This document shows positions 55,340 through 63,459 of a stretch of DNA of 64,000 nucleotides, one piece after another. The stretch spans positions 141,220 to 205,219 of the forward strand of contig NZ_CVSH01000052.1 in NCBI RefSeq assembly GCF_001179965.1, written 5' to 3'. The position numbers were made by a program, and so were the translations under genes. The stretch is from Candidatus Pelagibacter communis (GTDB lineage: Bacteria; Pseudomonadota; Alphaproteobacteria; Pelagibacterales; Pelagibacteraceae). Positions within the stretch are counted from its first letter, which is position 1. Each line of letters starts with the position of its first letter. The notes below the pieces were generated by a model that saw only the letters and a list, made by a program, of their open reading frames with translations, was not told the DNA's origin and searched no databases.

Positions 55340-56167
55340 TTAAATTTCTAGTTTTAAATCAATTGCGGAAACACTATGTGTTAGACGTCCAATAGAAATT
55401 CTATTTATACCCGTTGATGCTATTTTTCTTATATTTTTTAAATTAACATTTCCAGATGCTTCAGTTTTATATTTATTCTTTACTAGCTGAATACCTTTTC
55501 TTAAATTTTTAACATTCATATTATCAAATAAAATAGTATCAAATTTCAAATCTAATATTTTTTTCAACTGATTTAGATTATCTACTTCGACAGTAATTTT
55601 TTTTCTATTTTTTTTTGCTTTAATAATTAAATCCCTTAAGTTTGTATTGGCAATGTGATTGTCTTTAATTAAGAATTCGTCACTTAAATTAAAACGATGG
55701 TTGTAGCCTCCACCCACATTAACTGCATATTTTTGAATGGCTCTTAGACCCGGTATAGTTTTTCTGGTACAGCAAATTTTTGTGTTTTTTCCAACTTTTC
55801 TTACAAACTTATTTGTTTGAGTTGCTATACCTGAAACATGGGTTAAAAAATTTAGAGCCACCCTTTCTCCAGTTAAAATATTTTTGACATTACCATAAAT
55901 AACCGCAATTATTTGTTTTTTTTTTATTTTTGAACCTTCTTTTTTTTTTATTTTGAATAATATTTTTTTATCAACTATTTTAAAAGTTTGTTTTGCTAAA
56001 TCCAAACCACCAATAATACCAGCAGAATTGGAAATTATCTTTGCTTTTATTTTATTTTTATTATTTAAAAGTTTTGATGTAATGTCTCCGTAAGGATGAA
56101 GATCTTCTTTTAATGCCTCTTTGCAAATTTTATAAATATATTTTTTTGATAATTTTACTTTAGACAC
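55340..56167 (-). CDS. nadC: Nicotinate-nucleotide diphosphorylase (carboxylating)
   Basis: Quinolinate phosphoribosyltransferase of NAD synthesis, 275 residues. Seen: EALKEDLHPYGDITSKLL near residue 17, GERVALNFLTHVSGIATQTN near 100, TRKTIPGLRAIQKYAVNVGG near 133, IKDNHIANTNL and the C-terminal TEASGNVNLKNIRKIASTGI with NRISIGRLTHS. The start is a GTG at 56167. It lies 5 bases after nadA on the same strand and ends one base from the convergent ppdK. The nadB partner is not in the window. Confidence 0.96.
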   Translation of the reverse strand: MSKVKLSKKYIYKICKEALKEDLHPYGDITSKLLNNKNKIKAKIISNSAGIIGGLDLAKQTFKIVDKKILFKIKKKEGSKIKKKQIIAVIYGNVKNILTGERVALNFLTHVSGIATQTNKFVRKVGKNTKICCTRKTIPGLRAIQKYAVNVGGGYNHRFNLSDEFLIKDNHIANTNLRDLIIKAKKNRKKITVEVDNLNQLKKILDLKFDTILFDNMNVKNLRKGIQLVKNKYKTEASGNVNLKNIRKIASTGINRISIGRLTHSVSAIDLKLEI

Positions 56168-56172
56168 AGAAT

Positions 56173-57162
56173 TTATCTGCCGATCTCCGCCATTCTCTCT
56201 ACTGATTTTTTTGCTTTTTCAATTGTCTCTTTACTCATTAATATCTCATTAGTTTCATTTTTAAGGCAATCTAAAACTTTTGGAAGAGTTATTCTTTTCA
56301 TGTGAGGACATAAATTGCAAGGTCTTATGAATTGAACATTAGGATTGTCAATTTGAACATTATCACTCATTGAGCACTCGGTAACCATCATTACTTTCTC
56401 TGGCTGATTATCTTTTACATATTTAATCATGCCACTCGTTGAACCAGCAAAATCACTTGCTTCAATAACATCTGGTGGGCATTCAGGATGAGCTATAATT
56501 TTAATTCCAGGATTATTTTTTCTAATTTCGTTTATCTCTTCATCATTAAATTGCTCGTGAACTTCACATGTTCCTTTCCAGGAAATAATTTCAACATCTG
56601 TTTGAGAAGCAACGTACTTAGCTAAATAGTCATCAGGTAAAAAAATTACTTTCCCCACACCCAACGAATTAACAATTTTGACTGCATTTGCAGAAGTACA
56701 ACAAACATCTGTTTCAGCTTTGACATCAGCAGATGTATTTACATATGACACAACAGGAACACCAGGATATTTTTTTTTAAGATTTCTTACATCGTCTCCA
56801 GTTATTGATGATGATAATGAGCAACCAGCAAGCATATCTGGAAGAAGAACTTTTTTATCTGGACTCATTAATTTTGCAGTCTCGGCCATGAAGTGTACTC
56901 CACACATTACTATAATATCAGCCCTTGTCTTTGAAGCTTCTATAGCTAAAGCAAGAGAGTCAGCTGAAAAATCTGATATACCATGATATATTTCTGGCGT
57001 TTGATAATTATGAGCGAGTATCACTGCATTTTTCTCTTTCTTTAATTTATTTATCTCATAAATGTATGGGGCATGTGTAGACCACTCAATTTGAGGTATT
57101 GTTTTTGATATTTTTTGATAAATAGTATCAGTTGCTTTCTTAATCTCAGAGTTAAATTCCAT
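56173..57162 (-). CDS. nadA: Quinolinate synthase
   Basis: An Fe-S enzyme condensing iminoaspartate and dihydroxyacetone phosphate to quinolinate; 329 residues from the ATG at 57162 (an upstream TTG at 57177 is less likely). Segments: NAVILAHNYQTPEIYHGISD, CGVHFMAETAKLMSPDKKVL (first cluster Cys), AGCSLSSSI, VCCTSANAVKIVNSLG, ECPPDVIEASDFAGSTSGMI and PCNLCPHMKRITL with the later cluster Cys. It needs the product of NadB or an aspartate dehydrogenase, encoded elsewhere. Confidence 0.96.
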   Translation of the reverse strand: MEFNSEIKKATDTIYQKISKTIPQIEWSTHAPYIYEINKLKKEKNAVILAHNYQTPEIYHGISDFSADSLALAIEASKTRADIIVMCGVHFMAETAKLMSPDKKVLLPDMLAGCSLSSSITGDDVRNLKKKYPGVPVVSYVNTSADVKAETDVCCTSANAVKIVNSLGVGKVIFLPDDYLAKYVASQTDVEIISWKGTCEVHEQFNDEEINEIRKNNPGIKIIAHPECPPDVIEASDFAGSTSGMIKYVKDNQPEKVMMVTECSMSDNVQIDNPNVQFIRPCNLCPHMKRITLPKVLDCLKNETNEILMSKETIEKAKKSVERMAEIGR

Positions 57163-57178
57163 AACTAAATGTATCAAC

Positions 57179-57207
57179 TTGAAACATAATTGTCATTCAC
57201 TTATTCT
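57179..57207 (+). promoter_or_regulatory. Promoter of tRNA-Leu
   Basis: TTGAAA (57179-57184) and TATTCT (57202-57207) are spaced by exactly 17 bases, and the tRNA starts 12 bases beyond the second box. The gene upstream points the other way, so the tRNA needs its own promoter here. This is the best-supported sigma-70-type promoter found in the window. Confidence 0.5.
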
Positions 57208-57219
57208 GCCGCATAACTA

Positions 57220-57305
57220 GCGGTCGTGCTGAAATTGGTAGACAGGCACGGTTGAGGGCCGTGTGAGCCTAGCTCATGAGAGTTCAAGTCTCTCCGACCG
57301 CACCA
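57220..57305 (+). tRNA. tRNA-Leu (GAG anticodon)
   Basis: 86 bases with a long variable arm, as in class II tRNAs. Acceptor GCGGTCG/CGACCGC, anticodon stem CACGG/CCGTG with loop TTGAGGG giving anticodon GAG (codons CTC and CTT), T-loop TTCAAGT, and an encoded CCA at 57303-57305. It marks the edge of the second sugar-modification module, which begins 8 bases later on the opposite strand. No direct repeat of its 3' end was seen at the far side of that module. Confidence 0.96.
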
Positions 57306-57313
57306 TAAAAATT

Positions 57314-58345
57314 TTAGAATTTTTTGTTTAAAAAGAAATCATAACAGCCAAGACAGTAACCATAAACTCTATCTTTTTCTCTTTTTTTTAAAGCAAGCAG
57401 TATTAAATAATAGGGTATTCTCAAAATAAAATATGAGTAACCTATTAGTTTATCTAACAAATTTCCTTCTTTTTTGATTAGAATCAAAAAACCTTTAGCT
57501 TCATAGTAACTTCTTGAAAGCCAACCTGAGACTTTTGCGCTTTGAGTAAGCATGTGAAAAGTCCTAACATCTAAATTAACTACTAGTCTTCCATATTTTT
57601 TTAATCTAAAAGATAAATCAAAATCTTCAGGTCCAAAAAAAAATATTTCATCTCCTAAACCTGATAGCTTTAGAGCATCTGCTTTATAAATAGAACAACA
57701 GCCTGACACTACATCGGTATCTTTTATTCCTTTATAAGATGGGTCATCAATTATCCTCTTTTTTTTTAAATTCATTAGTTTATGAAACTTTAAAAATCCC
57801 CAACTCCTGTACCATCCACACCACCAAATAGTATTTTTTAACCCCCCGTGAATTATCTTTGGGGAAGCAGCAACAATACTTGTATCGTTATCTAATGTCT
57901 TGACTATATTTTCCAAATAATTTTTAGTAATAATAAAATCACAATCAATACGAGCAATATAATCATAATCTTGATCCAATGAAAATTGGTAACCCAAGTT
58001 TAAACCTGCAGTACAACCTAAATTAACCGCCCATCTTTCATTTTTAATTTCTTTACTATCAATTAAATAAATTACCTTTTTTCCCTTATTTTTTATAATT
58101 GTATTTTTTTCAACTTTAATTATTTCTATTTTTTTATTTGGATTGTAAGTTATTTCTTCATCTTCAATTTTTATATTATTCTTTGACCAATCAAGAATTT
58201 TTTGAAGGTGAATTTCTTTTGAATTATTATTAACTAATATAATGTCAAAATTGTTGAACGTACTTTGATAAATACTTTCAAGACATTTAATTGTATTTTG
58301 CCAGTCATTCCAAGTGAGCACCGTGATTGCCAAATTTTTAGACAT
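57314..58345 (-). CDS. Glycosyltransferase family 2, rhamnosyltransferase-like
   Basis: A 343-residue transferase: AITVLTWNDWQNTIKCLESI near residue 6, FDIILVNNNSKEI, GCTAGLNLGYQFSLDQDYDY near 110, ARIDCDFIITKNYLENI (DxD-like DCD near 133) and the late segment VVSGCCSIYKADALKLSGLG followed by FFGPEDFDLSFRLKKYG, typical of WbbL-type rhamnosyltransferases. An insertion near residues 62-105 is lysine/glutamate-rich. A C-terminal hydrophobic stretch may anchor it. It lies between tRNA-Leu and the nucleotidyltransferase, divergent from the latter across 84 non-coding bases. Confidence 0.87.
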   Translation of the reverse strand: MSKNLAITVLTWNDWQNTIKCLESIYQSTFNNFDIILVNNNSKEIHLQKILDWSKNNIKIEDEEITYNPNKKIEIIKVEKNTIIKNKGKKVIYLIDSKEIKNERWAVNLGCTAGLNLGYQFSLDQDYDYIARIDCDFIITKNYLENIVKTLDNDTSIVAASPKIIHGGLKNTIWWCGWYRSWGFLKFHKLMNLKKKRIIDDPSYKGIKDTDVVSGCCSIYKADALKLSGLGDEIFFFGPEDFDLSFRLKKYGRLVVNLDVRTFHMLTQSAKVSGWLSRSYYEAKGFLILIKKEGNLLDKLIGYSYFILRIPYYLILLALKKREKDRVYGYCLGCYDFFLNKKF

Positions 58346-58429
58346 TGATTATTAATATAGTAAATTACTAAAAATTAAATTATTAATCATGTTTTACTTA
58401 ACATATAATATATGCTAACCCAATAATTT

Positions 58430-59191
58430 ATGAAAATAAATACCAGCTTGTTATCAGTTATTTTATTAGTTGGAGGTTCTGGATCAAGATTTTCTTCATT
58501 AAATGAACCACCAAAACAGCTTTCTAAACTTAATAACGATTACATTCTTATGCACATTATAAAATATCTTAACAGATATGGATTAAATCATTTTATATTA
58601 CCATTAGGTTACAAAAAAAATTTTTTTAAGAAATTTTTTTATTCGAAAAAGAACATTAAAAAATATAAATTAAACTTACTTAATAAAAACTTTAATAATA
58701 AAAATTTAAAAAAAAATAAAATTAATATCTCATTATTTGATGCTGGTAAGAATACTAATAAAATGAAAAGAGTTATTAAATCACTCAAATATATTATTGA
58801 TGATGATTTATTAATTGTTTATGGTGATGATCTATCTAACATAAAAATCAATGAAATTTTAAGAAAATATATTTATTTTAAGAAAAAAAAAGCTATTGCG
58901 ACTACATATAAAAAAAGATCCCAATATGGGCATGTGATTTTAAATAAAAAAGGTTTCGTTAAAAAATTTATTGAAAAACCTGTTTTTTCTAATCCAATTA
59001 ATATTGGAAATTATCTCATAAATTCATCTTTAATTAAAAGATTTAAATCAAATAAAGAAATCGAGAGTAGTTTTTTGCCCAAACTTACAAAAAAAGGTTT
59101 GCTTGTAAGCTATGAACACAAAGGATATTTTTACAGCATAAATGATAAAAAAGAGTTAATTGCAGCAAAAAAAAAATTGAGAAATATGTAA
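58430..59191 (+). CDS. Sugar-phosphate nucleotidyltransferase (RfbF-like)
   Basis: A 253-residue enzyme of the glucose-1-phosphate thymidylyl/cytidylyl transferase fold. The activating loop reads ILLVGGSGSRFSSLN, followed by PPKQLSKLNNDYILMHIIKY and LPLGYKKNFFKKFF, close in form to glucose-1-phosphate cytidylyltransferase (PKPMxxIGGKPILWHIMKxY; GYKGEYIKxYF). DDDLLIVYGDDLSNI holds the metal Asp pair. FIEKPVFSNPINIGNYLINS is the sugar-binding part. Together with the next gene a CDP-hexose product is likely, but the base specificity is inferred. It is very lysine/asparagine-rich. Confidence 0.82.
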   Translation: MKINTSLLSVILLVGGSGSRFSSLNEPPKQLSKLNNDYILMHIIKYLNRYGLNHFILPLGYKKNFFKKFFYSKKNIKKYKLNLLNKNFNNKNLKKNKINISLFDAGKNTNKMKRVIKSLKYIIDDDLLIVYGDDLSNIKINEILRKYIYFKKKKAIATTYKKRSQYGHVILNKKGFVKKFIEKPVFSNPINIGNYLINSSLIKRFKSNKEIESSFLPKLTKKGLLVSYEHKGYFYSINDKKELIAAKKKLRNM

Positions 59192-59193
59192 AA

Positions 59194-60147
59194 ATGAAAA
59201 ATATACTTGTAACTGGTGGATTAGGTCTATTAGGAAAACCTTTAGTTAGCTTTTTAAGAAAAAAAAAAAATAACATATTTGTTTTAGATAGATCTAAAAA
59301 TAAAAAAAGAAATAGCTTAATAAAGGGCCGAAATATAAATTTCATTTATGGAAATTATCAAAATAAAAATTTTCTTAAAAAAATAATTAAAAACAAGAAA
59401 ATAAATGTAATATTTCATACCGGCGCAGTAACACAAGTTTTGGAGGGTCTAAAATATCCATTTAAAACTTATAAAAATAATATAATGGGCACAATTAATA
59501 TTCTTGAGTGTATTAGACAAATAAATCCTTCAATTTTATTAATTTATAGCTCATCTGATAAGGCTTATGGTGAAATAAAAAAAAGAAATTACTTGGAAAA
59601 TGATAATCTAAAATCAATTTATCCATATGATTTATCCAAGACATGTTCAGATTTGATATGTCAGTCATATAGCAAAGTATATAACTTAAAAATTGCCATT
59701 GTAAGATGTGGAAATTTATTTGGTCCAGGTGACTTTAATAAAAATAGAATTATTCCAGAAACAATTCTATCAACTATGAAAAATCAAAGATTAAAAATAA
59801 GATCCTCAGGAAAATTAATAAGAGACTACCTTTATGTTGATGATGCAGTAAAAGCTTATTTTATGATAATGAATAAATTAAAAAATAAGAATTCCAACAC
59901 TCTAATTTATAATGTTGGTTCAAGAGATAATTTGTCAGTCGTAAAATTGGTAAATATGATTTTAACTTTAATGAATAGAAGAGATTTAAAGCCTATAATT
60001 TTGAATAAATCAAAAAAAGAATTAAAGTTTCAAAAACTTAATGATAATAAAATACGAAAAGAATTAGGATGGAAACAAAGTATAACTATAAATAAAGCGC
60101 TTAGCAAAACAATAAATTGGTATAAAGAAAATAGAAATTTATTTTAG
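59194..60147 (+). CDS. Nucleotide-sugar SDR, CDP-glucose 4,6-dehydratase-like
   Basis: A 317-residue SDR: ILVTGGLGLLGKPLVSFL, VLDRSKN after strand two, TYKNNIMGTINILECIRQIN near residue 91, IYSSSDKAYGE near 118, YDLSKTCSDLICQSYSKVYN (YxxxK) near 146 and VRCGNLFGPGDFNKNRIIPE near 174, then RDYLYVDDAVKAYFMI. The SSDKxYG, YDxSKxCxDL and RxGNxxGxGD forms are those of CDP-glucose 4,6-dehydratases (RfbG), though it is about 40 residues shorter than usual. Placement 2 bases after the RfbF-like gene supports that reading. Confidence 0.83.
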   Translation: MKNILVTGGLGLLGKPLVSFLRKKKNNIFVLDRSKNKKRNSLIKGRNINFIYGNYQNKNFLKKIIKNKKINVIFHTGAVTQVLEGLKYPFKTYKNNIMGTINILECIRQINPSILLIYSSSDKAYGEIKKRNYLENDNLKSIYPYDLSKTCSDLICQSYSKVYNLKIAIVRCGNLFGPGDFNKNRIIPETILSTMKNQRLKIRSSGKLIRDYLYVDDAVKAYFMIMNKLKNKNSNTLIYNVGSRDNLSVVKLVNMILTLMNRRDLKPIILNKSKKELKFQKLNDNKIRKELGWKQSITINKALSKTINWYKENRNLF

Positions 60148-60155
60148 AAAAAAGT

Positions 60156-60896
60156 ATGTTTAATTATAAGAGAAAAAGAAGAGCTTATTTGATGCCAATA
60201 TTAAAAATGTTAAGAAAAGCGTTTAATACGTTTAAAAAATACGCTTATCCAAACTATAAACTAAGTCCTACAGTTTACGACATGTACAAAGATGAGCAAA
60301 TTAAAAATTGTTATGAGCATTTTAAAAAATATTTTAAAACTGCTGTGTTGTTAAATTCAGAAAATATAAGGGATCATGCAATAAATTTGGCAAATGAAAA
60401 TGATAAAGATCCAAATAATTTCTATTTAGAATTTGGGGTTTTTAGTGGAACTTCAATAAATTTTTTTTCACAAAAAATAAATAAAAATATTTATGGTTTT
60501 GACTCATTCGAGGGACTTAGGGAGGACTGGTTAGGTACTACTGTCACTAAAGGAACTTTTGATTTAAAAAAAAAAATACCAAAACTAAATAAAAATGTTA
60601 TTCCAATTTCAGGATGGATACATGAAACACTTCCTAATTTTATTAAGGAAAAAAAACCTAAAATAAATTTTGTTCATATGGATGTTGATACTTACGAAAC
60701 AACAAAATTTGTATTAGAAACAATAAAGCCCAATCTCATAAATGGAGCAATTATTTTATTTGATGAGCTTTATAATTTTGAGGGATGGGATGTTGGAGAA
60801 TATAAAGCACTGAGTGAAGTTTTTGATGAAAAAGACTATAAGTTTATATCTTTTTCAATAGACACAGCTCAAGCAGCGATTAAAATTTTAAATTAA
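60156..60896 (+). CDS. TylF/macrocin-type sugar O-methyltransferase
   Basis: A 246-residue class I methyltransferase. The SAM site is FYLEFGVFSGTSINFFSQKI near residue 89, then YGFDSFEGLREDWLG near 112 with TVTKGTFDL, and FVHMDVDTYETTKFVLETI near 170 with IILFDELYNFEGWDVGE near 198. GVFxGxS, FDSFEGLP and HxDxDxYxxT are the pattern of TylF-like enzymes that methylate deoxysugars. It would methylate a sugar made by the two genes upstream. It overlaps the convergent ygfZ gene by four bases. Confidence 0.84.
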   Translation: MFNYKRKRRAYLMPILKMLRKAFNTFKKYAYPNYKLSPTVYDMYKDEQIKNCYEHFKKYFKTAVLLNSENIRDHAINLANENDKDPNNFYLEFGVFSGTSINFFSQKINKNIYGFDSFEGLREDWLGTTVTKGTFDLKKKIPKLNKNVIPISGWIHETLPNFIKEKKPKINFVHMDVDTYETTKFVLETIKPNLINGAIILFDELYNFEGWDVGEYKALSEVFDEKDYKFISFSIDTAQAAIKILN

Positions 60897-61783
60897 TCTA
60901 TTAACCACTCAGGTTTTAAAAATTTTAAAGTAGCATTTTTCGACTTATAATTTTTTAAAAAATCAAAATTATTATTTTTCATTTTTATCAATCCAAAAGG
61001 AAAATTATTTGCTATTAAAATTTTACCTACATTTTCATTATCAAAAAATATATCCTCATTAATTTCTATTTTTCCCTTTACTACCTTAAAGGGAAGAAGT
61101 CTTTTGGAAAGTTTATTTTTTAGTTTAATTCTTGCAGTATTTTCTTGTCCAACATAACACCCTTTTTTAAAATCAATTCCATTAAGTTCTTCAAAATTAC
61201 ATTCAATACCAAAAATTTTATCTTTTAAGTTTTCACATTCTATCTGTGGAATTCCTAATTCATGACTTAGTTTGTAATAATTTTTGGGTTCAGCTGGTTT
61301 TAAATTTAATTTTTTTATAGACAAATAAAGTTTTTCTAGATTTATTATTAATCTTGCACCAAGTTTTTTATTCCTCGGGTCAAGAAATAAAGGATCCTCC
61401 CTAAATTTGAGAGTATATCCTTCCTTATCTATTGCATTATTAAGATTTAAAAATTTATCTTGGCTTAGTACGGCGACAACAAATTCATTACTTAGATTTA
61501 AAATTTCAACTTTTGATCTTAGCTTATATAAACTTAATTTATTAAATAATTCTGTTGCTTGGCTTTTTTGACAATCTAAAAAGTAACCATTTTTATGCTT
61601 TGTTATTATGAAATCAAATAGATATTTCCCTTGAGGTGTTAGCAAGGAGGAAAAAATAGTAGTTTCATCATTAATTTTTTCAATATTGTTTGAAAATATA
61701 TTTTGAAGGAATTTTTTAGTATCTGGACCATTTATATAAATTATCCCTCTATCTTCTAGGGTGTAGATATCTTTAATATTCAT
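60893..61783 (-). CDS. ygfZ: YgfZ-type folate-binding protein (GcvT-like)
   Basis: A 296-residue protein related to the T-protein of glycine cleavage but without its partners. The N-terminus GIIYINGPDTKKFLQNIFSN and the diagnostic GIDFKKGCYVGQENTARIK near residue 203 (KGCYxGQE) mark the YgfZ/IBA57 family, which uses tetrahydrofolate to assist iron-sulfur cluster assembly or repair, including that of MiaB. It is divergent from the dihydroorotase gene with 43 bases between. Confidence 0.92.
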   Translation of the reverse strand: MNIKDIYTLEDRGIIYINGPDTKKFLQNIFSNNIEKINDETTIFSSLLTPQGKYLFDFIITKHKNGYFLDCQKSQATELFNKLSLYKLRSKVEILNLSNEFVVAVLSQDKFLNLNNAIDKEGYTLKFREDPLFLDPRNKKLGARLIINLEKLYLSIKKLNLKPAEPKNYYKLSHELGIPQIECENLKDKIFGIECNFEELNGIDFKKGCYVGQENTARIKLKNKLSKRLLPFKVVKGKIEINEDIFFDNENVGKILIANNFPFGLIKMKNNNFDFLKNYKSKNATLKFLKPEWLID

Positions 61784-61826
61784 AATTGATAATTAGATAT
61801 TTTTAATATAATTACTTTTTTCAATA

Positions 61827-63134
61827 ATGTTAGACCTTATAATAAAAAACGGATCTTGTTTTATTGACGGAAAGATAAAAGAACAAGATATTGCAGTCAA
61901 AAATGGCAAAATCTTAAAAATTGGTAAAATTTCTGAAGAGAGTAAGGAAGTTTATGATGCTAAGAATTTACTCGTTTTACCAGGGTGTATTGATACACAA
62001 ACTCATTTTAGAGAACCAGGTTCAACAGATACCGAAGATTTAAATTCTGGAAGTAGAGCTGCGATAGCTGGAGGTATAACAGCTGTATTTGAAATGCCTA
62101 ATACTAATCCACCAACTTCTAATATAAAAGAATTTCAAAGAAAACTAGATCTTGCAAGGAACAGAATGTATTGCAATTATGCTTTTTATTTTGGTGCAAC
62201 TGCAGATAATGCAGAAGATCTGGCTAATTTAAAAAAATTAGAAGGTTGTTGTGGCATCAAACTTTTTGCAGGCTCCTCAACGGGAAACTTATTAGTTGCA
62301 GATGAAAAAGATATTGAAAAGGTTTTTAAAAATAGCTCTAAAGTTGTAGCAGTGCACTCTGAAGATGAGGAAATTTTAAATATTAATAAAAAATTAATTA
62401 AAAATGGTGATGTACATTCCCATCCAATTTGGAGAAGTGTTGAATGTGCGATGTCATCTACTAGACGAATTGTAAGGATTGCTGAAAAGTATAACAAAAA
62501 AGCTCACGTGCTTCACATAACAACAAAGGAAGAAATCGATTTTTTATCACAACACAAAGGTAATATTACTTTTGAAATTACTCCACAGCACTTAACAATT
62601 TATGCCCCTGACTGTTATAATAAACTTGGAACATATGCTCAAATGAATCCACCCATTAGAGACAAATCGCATTATGATAGATTATGGTACGCAGTAAAAA
62701 ATAATCTTAATGATACTATTGGCTCAGATCACGCACCTCATTTAAAAAAAAATAAAGAAAAAGAATATCCCAATTCACCCTCAGGCATGCCGGGTGTTCA
62801 GACTTTGATGCCAGTTATGTTAGACCATGTTAATTCAGGAAAATTATCAATAAGTCAGTTGATAAGTTTTGTTTGTGAGAATCCAGTAAAAATTTTTGGA
62901 ATTAAAAATAAAGGATTTATAAAAGAAAAATATGATGCAGATTTCACAATTGTTAACATGAGTAAGAAAATTACTATTAAAAATGAGAATATAGAGAGTA
63001 AATGTAAATGGTCTCCATTTAACAATGTTGAGCTTAAAGGAACCCCAGTTGCCACCATTATAGCTGGAAAAATAAAAATGAAAGAGGGTAAAATTTTGGG
63101 AGAACCAGAAGGAAACCCTTTAATATTTAATTAA
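61827..63134 (+). CDS. pyrC: Dihydroorotase
   Basis: A 435-residue metal-dependent cyclic amidohydrolase of pyrimidine synthesis. Seen: LVLPGCIDTQTHFREPGSTD near residue 49 (HxH-type metal site, here HFR), MPNTNPPTSNI, GIKLFAGSSTGNLLV near 141, VAVHSEDEEIL near 173, AHVLHITTKEEIDFLSQHKG near 227, ITPQHLTIYAPD and GSDHAPHLKKNKEKEYPNSP near 297. This is the longer class I dihydroorotase with an intact metal Asp in SDHAPH. It converges with the SMR transporter, overlapping by eight bases. Confidence 0.93.
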   Translation: MLDLIIKNGSCFIDGKIKEQDIAVKNGKILKIGKISEESKEVYDAKNLLVLPGCIDTQTHFREPGSTDTEDLNSGSRAAIAGGITAVFEMPNTNPPTSNIKEFQRKLDLARNRMYCNYAFYFGATADNAEDLANLKKLEGCCGIKLFAGSSTGNLLVADEKDIEKVFKNSSKVVAVHSEDEEILNINKKLIKNGDVHSHPIWRSVECAMSSTRRIVRIAEKYNKKAHVLHITTKEEIDFLSQHKGNITFEITPQHLTIYAPDCYNKLGTYAQMNPPIRDKSHYDRLWYAVKNNLNDTIGSDHAPHLKKNKEKEYPNSPSGMPGVQTLMPVMLDHVNSGKLSISQLISFVCENPVKIFGIKNKGFIKEKYDADFTIVNMSKKITIKNENIESKCKWSPFNNVELKGTPVATIIAGKIKMKEGKILGEPEGNPLIFN

Positions 63135-63459
63135 TTTTTATAGTAAAACTATTTACAAGCACAACCCCCAGAACGATTAAGAATAAACCTAAAATTGCTT
63201 GCCAGCTTAAAGCTTGTTTAAAAAAAATATAGCCAAGAATTGCTATAGTAAAAACACCTAATCCGCTCCATGTAGCATATACAATTGCAAGAGGTAATTT
63301 ATTCACAACAAATGTTAATAAATAAAATGCAGATAAGTAACATACTGTAAGAATTGATGTTGGTATTAACTTAGTGAAGTTCGATGTCACTGGTAGAAGC
63401 ATAGTACCTGCTACTTCAAAAAAAATTGCTAATATTAGAAAAATATAAGTTTTTATCAT
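63127..63459 (-). CDS. Small multidrug resistance (SMR) family transporter
   Basis: A 110-residue protein with four membrane helices. The helix-1 glutamate is present in LAIFFEVAGTMLLPVTSNFT (FEVxGT, equivalent to EmrE Glu 14), the loop YATWSGLGVFTI holds the conserved Trp (near residue 62), and helix 4 is AILGLFLIVLGVVLVNSF. The family exports cationic drugs or guanidinium, or (Gdx group) quaternary amines by proton exchange. Which subgroup applies cannot be told from this sequence alone. It overlaps the methyltransferase stop by four bases. Confidence 0.92.
   Translation of the reverse strand: MIKTYIFLILAIFFEVAGTMLLPVTSNFTKLIPTSILTVCYLSAFYLLTFVVNKLPLAIVYATWSGLGVFTIAILGYIFFKQALSWQAILGLFLIVLGVVLVNSFTIKIN

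Noticed and set aside
57307..57327. Terminator after tRNA-Leu
   Set aside because: The only inverted repeat is a short all-A:T hairpin inside the glycosyltransferase end; too weak to call.
57285..57330. Attachment-site duplication at the tRNA-Leu 3' end
   Set aside because: No copy of the tRNA 3' segment was seen near 60.9 kb, and there is no integrase gene.
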